In this document: positions 56,961-64,000 of the stretch, one piece after another
Position numbering within the stretch: the stretch's first letter is position 1
How the letters are laid out: each line of letters opens with the position of its first letter
Assembly: GCA_038093515.1 (NCBI GenBank)
Contig: JBBPSI010000004.1
Coordinates: forward strand, 1-64,000
DNA from: Butyriboletus loyo
Taxonomy: Eukaryota; Basidiomycota; Agaricomycetes; Boletales; Boletaceae
Length of the DNA stretch: 64,000 bases
Reading direction: 5' to 3'
Made by a program: the position numbers and the translations under genes
The notes under the pieces: generated by a model
Databases searched by the model: none
Told to the model about the DNA's origin: nothing
Seen by the model: the letters and a program-made list of their open reading frames with translations, nothing else

Positions 56961-59139
56961 CAGTTGTCGAGCGTATCCTTGTAGCCTTTCTCGCTCTCGA
57001 CCTCGCCCGGGATCTCTTCGAGCTTTGGAAAAAGCCGTCAAGTCACACCAAACAAATCCATACATCAGAGCCACACACCTTGTCAAAGTCAACCAGGCAT
57101 TGTTCAATCTGTTGCATCACCATCTCCAGCTCCTCGTCCGAAATCACCAATGGAGGTGCAAAACGTATACTTACGACAACGACACCATCAACCACCATCA
57201 AGATCAAAGACCAAACACAGGTACTCACATATTGACATGCGTCGGCTTCGCGAGCACGCCCCGACTCTTCAACAGCAAACAGAATTGCCATGCTGTGTGA
57301 CCCTTCAGACTCGCCGACTCATCCATCACGATCGCGTTCAACAGCCCCATTCCGCGAACCGCTTTGATCAAGGACGACTTTTCCTTGAGCGCATTCATAC
57401 GTTCGCGGAAGATCTGTCCGAGGCGCTCAGCGTTCGCGGCCATTCTTTCCTCCTGAAGCACATCCAAAGCTGTCATGGCAACAGCACATCCCAAAGGGTT
57501 CCTGATAAAGTTGGGCTTAAAACAACATCTCCATTCCCGAGGTGAATCACGCTTACCCCCCATATGTGCTCCCATGCTGCCCAGGCCCGATACAGTCCAT
57601 GACTGCACGATCGGCGAGAACCGCAGAAACGGGATAAACTATCGAGCCAGAACGCGTGTCAATGATTCTCACGAGCACCGACGGAACAAGCTCGACGGAC
57701 CTCCGCCAGAAAGTGCCTTGCCCAGCAAAACTATATCAGGTCGAATACCCTCGTGGTCGCAGCAGAGCATCTTCCCAGTCCGTGCCAGTCCCTGTTGTCA
57801 GGTGTCGATGGTCAGCGCTTCGGCATCTGATGGCGTCATGATGGGCAGGTGAACCGACCGTTTGGATTTCGTCACATATAAGGAGTACATTCCTCTCCGT
57901 GCACAGCTTGCGAACCTCCTGGAGATACCCCTCGGGTGGGACGACAACACTGGGAGTCTCCGTGAGAGAGGGGTGGCACAGACGTCTTGTAGTGTACGTA
58001 CCCAGCTTCACCTTGAATGGGCTCCAACAAGAATGCAGCGACGTTGTTCCCAAAGTGATCGAGCGCACACTTGAAATCCTCGACGTGACCATAGCGAATC
58101 ATCTGAACGGTTCCATTCTGGTCCTTGTACGTAGGACCTACACCCGCGAGATAAGGTCCAAACCCGCCACGGCTCTCCGGATCAGTGCTCATGCTGTGTT
58201 TGAAACGGTCCGAGAATAGATCGACACCTTTGTCATGACATGAAGATCAGCGATCACCTACCTGATGACGCCCAAAGTTCTTCCGTGGAAATTCCCCGCT
58301 GGAGTGAGAATGATTGCCTTGCCTGGCTCGACATCTTTGGTAGGCGTCTCGTACGCCCATTTCCTAGCCAGCTTTAGGGCGGTCTCCACCGCTTCGGCAC
58401 CAGTGTTCATAGGGAGAACGCGGTCATAGCCAAACGTCTCTTTCATCTGCTTTGCAAAGCATGGAAAGACGGAATTGTAGAATGCACGCGAGGACAGTGT
58501 GAGTTTCTGAGCTTGCTCTACAAGAGTAGCGACTATCTTTGGGTGACAATGACCCTTGACACGTTTGCCCGCATGAGCCAAGTCGATCTACCACACACAT
58601 CCAAGCCAACACAGACCTGGTTCACCGCGCTAAAACGAAGCCATGTGAGCTCAGAGAAGGACATCGAGGGAAGGACGAGAATGCGTACGAATAAGCAGAG
58701 AGCATGTCGATGTATTCGTTGCCTTCGGGATCCCATACTCTAATCAAGTCGATCAGCAATTCGATTTCGATCGAGGACTCGAGGCCCATTGGCGGAAACG
58801 ACTCACTTGGCGCCTTTTGCGGAATCGAAGACGACGGGGAGTGGGTGGTAACTAGCGAAGACGAGGGAATAACATGATTCGTCAGTACGGTGGCATTTAA
58901 AAAAGGTCGACGACGATGATTGGCCCGTCAACGCCCGCGTGCGAGGCACGGTCGACGGGGGTCTGGTGCTTGACTTACTTGTGTGCGCTGTAGTCATATT
59001 CCATCTGAATGAGGCCTGCCGAAGATATCCCCTCCGACGGGGCGCTGGTTGTTCGGGTCTGCTTGAGGGCACGAGTAGCGTTCGAATGGCCATTGGACAC
59101 GGATGATCCTGTGCTTGGGAACGTCGCTGCAGGTGACAT
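56961..59139 (-). CDS. CAR2: Ornithine aminotransferase
   Basis: A PLP enzyme of aminotransferase class III that converts ornithine and 2-oxoglutarate to glutamate semialdehyde and glutamate in arginine breakdown (EC 2.6.1.13). ATG at 59139 begins [20 protein letters not shown], a Ser-rich leader, then [20 protein letters not shown]. Next: [60 protein letters not shown] (cofactor phosphate loop), [11 protein letters not shown] and [33 protein letters not shown] and [20 protein letters not shown] follow, with the cofactor-binding Asp. [12 protein letters not shown] carries the PLP Lys near 57710. Then [20 protein letters not shown] and [21 protein letters not shown] last exon after an intron at about 57077-57023 ends with stop 56961. 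The leader lacks strong presequence features, so the cytosol is likely as in yeast. About 465 residues. Confidence 0.92.
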
Positions 59140-59314
59140 GTTGGATGCGATTGAAACGACGATGTAACTTCGATGGTGAAAGTTGTGGTTCAGCTTGAGA
59201 GAGGTTGAATAAGATCCGCCCGCCTCAGCCCCGATCAGTCCTGTGGGGCTCTCCCAGCCAAGCGAGCCAGCAAAGCACACGTTCGAGTTCCAAGTATACA
59301 AAATGTTAAAAATG

Positions 59315-61312
59315 TTATTGTAGATCAGATGGCCACTCCTTCCGTCTCTTCCATCTCCCAGCACTGTCAAAACGTGGATTAAGCGGGTAGTTCAAGCCAT
59401 CGCCAAGATGATGCCCAATAGGCACTACAAGCACGTCAGAAATCAGGCGCTCAAAAACCGACACGACGCACGAATCCACCACCATATGTTCTTCCCCATC
59501 ACTGCCTCCCAGTTCGCTCTGCGACTTCCTAGCCACCACAGATTGCCTTCGATACCAATCCTTCCCCATTCGCTATCCCACTCCTTTTGTGTTCGCCGCT
59601 TTGCACTATAATAAACACAGTTAGATCAGTCATAACTCGGTAACATTCAGCTAGCCGGTCCCCGTGTGATGCACGCCACAACCGTCTGGCAACTATTAAT
59701 GATGTGAAAAGACGCACCCTATGTGATACCACCTGTGAGCCCGCGACAACTCCTCTTGTTCACGATCTCGCATCGACCTGAAACTGAGTGACTCGACAGT
59801 CGTTTGGTTCAGCAGAACGAGATGGAGCTGGGTTATGAACATAAGACTGCAGAATAACCCAAAGAGGCCAGCACTGGTGGATGACTCGTCAGCTACGGCA
59901 GGAGATACGACTTCGGTACAGGGCAACGAACAGGGCTAGTACGACAATCTGTTGAGGATCGAGTTCGGAGGTTGCAGAGGCGTGTGGCTTGACATTAAGA
60001 CCCAGAAGTGTCGAGAACATCCAAAAACAGAACAGCGTCGCCCACTGAAGGAAATTGAGGAAGAACTTCCAGCGCAAGCTATAAGTAACAACAAACCAAG
60101 GCACAGGAGGCGAACACACCTTTTGGTTAAAAGCACCGACACATTGCCCGATCCCTAAATGTAGAAAGTACATCAGTCTGCAAAATTCTCAGGAAACGAA
60201 ATGTATACCCACAAGGACAGTGGTGGTCATACTTTAAGATGCACTTGACACCAGATCAGGGCGACGAACACGCGGGTGACAAAAAAAGCGACTTACTGTA
60301 CCACATGCTCTACAATGATGCGCCCGGGAGGGCTTGACAATTTGACATTTGTTGCAATATCGATATTCCGGCAGAAGCACAGGGGTTGTTGTGGGACGTC
60401 GCGAGAACATTGGCGGAGGGAGGAGAGTTCTCGACTGACAGGAATTCGCATGGGTGGGGAGCCGAGCGGTATCCGGGATATGCGAGAACTCGGGGGCCCC
60501 ACCACGTGCTTCTTCGAGACCATGGGTCGATGCCTGCGAGTGAGTACTTTGCTCCAGCTTAGCAACCGAAGATGGAGCGATAGAAAGTTGCGATGTGGCT
60601 GTTTTGCTCTTCCCAGAACCAAGTGACGATTGTGGATGATGATGCTTTTTTGCAGGCTCATGCGTGGGAGGATGTTGGGGGTGGGGGGTGGGAGACATGA
60701 GCTCATAAGAAGTTCCGCGGAGGTCAGTGGAGTTGGGCGTTGATGATCTGTCATTTTGGTCATAGCCCGGTCTAGCGATTGTCTGGGTATGCTGGATGCA
60801 GGTAGAGATATGGGAATGAGTGGGATGAATTGACGAGAGGGTTTCTATTTGAAGCACCTACCTCCCGTGCATTACCAGGCGGTGTAGTAATCACCTGAAA
60901 GCATTGCAGCAGCTTGTTCGGTGCCAGAGGGGACAAAAAACGTACCATGATGTAACACCAAGACATCAAGAATAACAAGAGACAAAATACAACCAAGAAA
61001 GCGACTGGACACGGCGGAGGTGTCACGTTAACGTCAGATCGGGAGAATAGAGCACACACCTCCGGTCGCCTGATTGCCTAGCGCACTACTACTCTTTACA
61101 AGCATGTCCCTGCAGAACCTTCCAGCGTACACATAGGTCGAGTAGCCGACAAGGAGGATCGTGAGGCCGATGGTGAGTTTGCGGACTATCCATGGTTGCG
61201 GCTTACTAGCCTGCGCGCGACGCACCCGTACTTCCTCCACGACGCCGCAGCAAAAGTGGTCGGTCTGAGACATGTGCTGCTGACCAGATTTCGAGCAAGG
61301 AAGTCGCGGCAT
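59315..61312 (-). CDS. DHHC palmitoyltransferase (PFA3-like)
   Basis: A membrane S-acyltransferase that attaches palmitate to protein cysteines. The frame begins at ATG 61312; a downstream ATG at 61273 (MSQTDHFCCGVVEEVRVRRA) is an equally good start. The next stretch WIVRKLTIGLTILLVGYSTY is TM1, and VVFCLLLFLMSWCYIMV in the next exon is TM2. A disordered Ser/Pro/His-rich insert (about 60480-60850) comes before the zinc-binding Cys-rich domain: YCNKCQIVKPSRAHHCRACG, an intron, then [20 protein letters not shown] with the catalytic DHHC near 60240. FFLNFLQWATLFCFWMFSTL and LFGLFCSLMFITQLHLVLLN are TM3-4. The conserved TTVES motif follows. The C-terminus has EWGRIGIEGNLWWLGSRRAN and NPRFDSAGRWKRRKEWPSDL, stop 59315. 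This tail matches fungal Pfa3-type enzymes, which act at the vacuole. That assignment is by similarity only. Confidence 0.85.
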
Positions 61313-61499
61313 CGCCAGCTGGGCCTAATAGTTCAGAGTTTGAGTTGATGTCGTGCGGCATCCGTGTGCGATTACATAAGTTTGCCTCCGGACCTTTGGA
61401 CACTGTTGTCGACGATCTGTCAGAGCCTTAGGAGGATTCAACGTTCATCACGGAGTGAGACGGGGCTGGCCAGCGTATGACCCATTCGTCGTCACGGTC
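61313..61499. promoter_or_regulatory. Divergent promoter between the DHHC gene and RPP14
   Basis: Only 187 bases separate the two start codons (228 if the DHHC protein starts at 61273). Both promoters therefore lie in this gap or overlap the opposite gene. Confidence 0.5.
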
Positions 61500-61868
61500 A
61501 TGACATTAAGCCATCTGCCACCCACGCATCATTACATACGACTCGCCATGGAGCCTCGTTGCACCGATGTCCTGCTCATAAGAAAATCCCTCCAGGATGC
61601 ACTCACGGACATGTTTGGGCTCACCTTTGCGGGCAGCTACATCGATGTGTTGTCTGTCAACGAGCTTGGATCGGAGACGGTCGTTCGCGTCAATCCAGAG
61701 TACGTCCAAGTCCACCCTAGGTGTGCATGAGCTAAACTCGATCAAAGAGATGCGTCGAGAATTTTGGCCGCTATCGTTGGAACATCCCGTGCTTCCATCA
61801 AGTGTTCTGCGGTGAAAGAATCTTCATTTCTCCCGTCGCTCGTGTCCGACGATCTCGGCGCACCGTGA
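61500..61868 (+). CDS. RNase P/MRP protein subunit, RPP14/POP5 family
   Basis: A small RNA-binding subunit of nuclear RNase P/MRP, which trims the 5' end of tRNA precursors. Two exons: 61500-61699 and 61748-61868, joined by a 48-base GT..AG intron. ATG at 61500 begins MTLSHLPPTHHYIRLAMEPR; the frame upstream has only GTG. The family fold is visible as THHYIRLAMEPR (first strand), LLIRKSLQDALTDMFGLTFA (helix ending in the conserved LFG-like turn), YIDVLSVNELGSETVVRVN (strands) and DASRILAAIVGTSRASIKCS. It ends VKESSFLPSLVSDD near 61850, with stop 61868. About 106 residues. The pattern fits RPP14 better than POP5, but the two share a fold and I cannot separate them surely. Confidence 0.75.
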
Positions 61869-62031
61869 AAAGCAGTGGTGATGGCGAATCAACGAGGCGG
61901 CCTCCAGGGAGAATCTATGATCACAGGCAACTTTATTGATTCTGACTACAATATAAATGAACTGCTTTTCGATACAACAAAGAATGGGTTGCAGGTGGAC
62001 GAGGTATGGGGGATGGTACAAAGTGTGTGGT

Positions 62032-63272
62032 TCACGCAGTCGAATTCCTTCTCTTGGCCCATTCAACGAACTGGTCTATGATGGTGGGCCAAGCGGCTGT
62101 GTAGGATCGTCAACTGCATGTTGCTTGGAAAGAACACATCACATATGTACCTTGGTCGTCATGTTTGTTAAAGTCCCCGTCAAATGAACGGATAAAGTCT
62201 GGGAGCTGCGCTCCGTCAGCAAAGGGGTGGAAAAGTGCCTCGATACGAACCATCTGCCAGGTATCTTTGCTCACAGCGACGTCATCCCTTACTTTCATAT
62301 ACTCCAGCCACATCTCCGTGTGTTCTCTCGTCCATCCTTGGCCCACATCCATGTCAACATCCTCTTCCTCATCGGCTGGTGTATGTCTCAACGCTTCCCT
62401 GCCCACGCCAAAGTACAAGAGCGATTTCCAGTATTCGAGAGCGGTATCCTTGGCTGGGTATAGTTGCAGGATGAGTCAGGGTCGAGCACATGGAGCAAAA
62501 ATTGCACTTACCAAGGCTACGCTGACCCTCTGACCGTGCAAAACTAAACGTGTAATTGTAGACCACGCGGAAGTACGACGGCTCGGAGCCAAGTTTGGCT
62601 TCTAAACGTGTGAGTGCGGTCTTCATCCCGTCTATGGTGTCGCACCTGTTCATTCACATCAGCGGTCCGAGATAACCGGTGGGGTGTGGAGCGGAAGCTG
62701 ACCCGATATTCTTCCAACCATCTATCCATCCTTTCCTATTCCACACTCCTAAACTAGGCGATTGAAGCTCGAAGGCGAGCAGTAGGAGTTTGGGCGTATC
62801 ATCTTCTCTTTCCATGTTCTCTGCGTCTTGTTTGAAACCCAGATCGGTGAAAAACTGGACGGTGCCTTGAGTGGAGATGACGTCTCTGTCTGGATCTATT
62901 ACCAAGGTTCATCCAGGTTGCCTGACCAGGGGTGATCGGACCATTATTACCTTTGTATTTTTCGAAGAGGGTGGCCAATTTGCTGGTCGAGGCTCCGGAT
63001 TCCAGTCGGCGACTCCCGCTTTCTTGGAAGAAAGCATCGATGGCGGCGTCCAGTCGTTTATGTTTGTCGAGGTAGCGCTTGGCTTCCTTGAGTCTATCGG
63101 AGAGCGATCACGGATAACCCGAGTGGGATGATTGATACGATGCTCACGATGCGCCAGTTATGCTGCAAAAGTCAGCATAGGCATCCTTGGTCGATCTTGC
63201 CTAGCAAGCGTCAATACGACGTGTTCGCGCAGAGGGCGGCGGGGATATGGAGTGAACAAGACAACTGACCAT
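62032..63272 (-). CDS. DCN1: DCN1, E3-like factor for cullin neddylation
   Basis: DCN1 binds cullins and the acetylated Nedd8 E2 (Ubc12) to speed Nedd8 transfer, activating SCF-type ligases. The UBA-like N-terminus reads ARSTKDAYADFCSITGAS, joined by an intron to LKEAKRYLDKHKRLDAAIDA. Then LATLFEKYK and DPDRDVISTQGTVQFFTDLG open the PONY domain. It continues with TPKLLLLAFELQSPSLGVWN, RKGWIDGWKNIG, MKTALTRLEAKLGSEPSYFR and VVYNYTFSFARSEGQRSL. Next come DTALEYWKSLL, WLEYMKV, AVSKDTWQMLPDFIRSFDGD and, in the last exon, AAWPTIIDQFVEWAKRRNST with stop 62032. A stop sits just before the first coding exon's frame. The only good start I see is an ATG at 63270-63272 followed at once by a GTCAGT donor, giving a first exon whose coding part is the start codon alone. 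That start is moderately sure; the rest is firm. Confidence 0.85.
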
Positions 63273-64000
63273 CTATGGGTGGATTTAGAAGGTGCCGATG
63301 CGCAAGTGGCCGTGAACACCTGACGAATATCCACGTCGGGGACTGGCAGGTCGTCTGAAGGTGAAACGATGACTTCGGTGCCCGGTGCGATAAGCGGATG
63401 ATTCCGAGCCGCTGGTATCGAAATCCAAGGTCACGTGCGACCTCGTTCCATTCCCTGCCACGCTGGCTGCCGTGTGCAGCGTTTCCTCGTCGGAGAGTGG
63501 CTTCATTCACGCATCTGAGCCGCGCTACGTCGTCTCATTTGCTCGGAAATCGCAGCTCGACTATTATGGGCTTTCCACCTCAAGTTCCGTTCGCTTCATT
63601 GGCTGTAATTTGTGATCATCCCAATGCCATCATGGCGGCGTTCCATTTTCATTTCGCAGCGCATGCCAGCGTCAGATGTGTTCCTCCTCTTCTCGTCTCG
63701 CAGCCGATAGCTATTTTCAGGCCACTTCATTGGTTGCCAAACCCCGTTCAGGCATAATTGCAACCACTGAGCGCGGTTATTCTCGGCTTTCGCATGTGAC
63801 GGTCCTTGTGCTGCTGGTGACGGTCTGCACGTCTTCTTGTATTGACTCGCGTTGTGTCTGCGATATGATGGCTTCATGACTCGACCCCTTGCAGCTCCAC
63901 ATTGCATCGCTGTGAGTTCCCCGTCGTTGCTTTTCCCATTTGTGGAGAGTGGCCTGTGAACACATGCTCAAACACATGTCCTATCACCTCGAACGACAAA
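63273..64000. other. DCN1 promoter side; no supported gene
   Basis: Open frames on both strands (63398-63757 plus, 63596-63907 minus) overlap and show no recognised motif. The window may end inside intergenic DNA. Confidence 0.3.

Noticed and set aside
60276..60763. Frames overlapping the disordered insert of the DHHC gene on both strands
   Set aside because: The DHHC protein reads through the same DNA with correct splice junctions on either side.
1..64000. tRNA or rRNA genes and CRISPR arrays
   Set aside because: No cloverleaf with the expected T-loop and no rRNA-like block was recognised by eye, and no regular repeat-spacer pattern exists. A covariance-model scan would be decisive for tRNAs.

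Overview
This window is nuclear DNA of a filamentous basidiomycete, most likely an Agaricomycete. Nearly every gene is split by many introns of about 45-70 bases with GT..AG ends. The conserved genes are eukaryotic housekeeping genes. The accessory families are typical of Agaricomycetes: TKL-like kinases, DUF6533 membrane proteins and ricin-B-like beta-trefoil proteins. Nothing prokaryotic was seen: no operons, no CRISPR array, no Shine-Dalgarno-led genes.

Layout. (1) 1-10 kb is gene-poor and full of remnants: a hAT-like transposase scrap, a strong inverted repeat, two broken beta-trefoil genes, a broken membrane-protein gene and a pogo-like transposase head. The only likely intact gene is a small membrane protein (8120-8608). 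(2) 10-25 kb is mostly conserved core: METTL16-type RNA m6A methyltransferase (-), a degenerate coiled-coil gene, a PDAP1/PP28 protein (-), NDUFA6 of complex I (+), an AT-hook nuclear protein (+), SET2 histone H3K36 methyltransferase (-) and RPA49 of RNA polymerase I (+). (3) 25-31 kb is accessory: a partial protein kinase (-), a tandemly repeated leader block, a fuller TKL-like kinase (+) and decayed coding scraps. (4) QCR2 of complex III (+) lies at 31-33 kb. (5) 33.6-38.6 kb holds a segment of about 1.7 kb duplicated at a 3.19 kb spacing, each copy with a DUF6533 seven-helix membrane protein gene (-). (6) 39-63 kb is dense core: NEO1-type P4-ATPase (+), NST1 (-), an uncharacterised ORF (-), ISA2 (-), CHO2 (-), ornithine aminotransferase (-), a DHHC palmitoyltransferase (-), an RPP14-like RNase P/MRP subunit (+) and DCN1 (-).

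How the genes relate. They are independent transcription units, not one pathway. Shared themes are mitochondrial function (NDUFA6, QCR2, ISA2), membrane lipids and trafficking (NEO1, CHO2, DHHC), and RNA/chromatin (METTL16, SET2, RPA49, RPP14, AT-hook protein). Two short divergent intergenic gaps (SET2/RPA49 and DHHC/RPP14) probably act as bidirectional promoters.

Gene models were assembled by eye from reading frames and splice signals. Spans run from start codon to stop codon and include introns. I found no coherent new multi-gene system. The most interesting structures are the DUF6533 tandem duplication with a private stop codon in one copy, the repeated kinase leader, the twin beta-trefoil pseudogenes sharing a TATA block, and unusual splicing in PDAP1 (GC donor) and DCN1 (ATG-only first exon).
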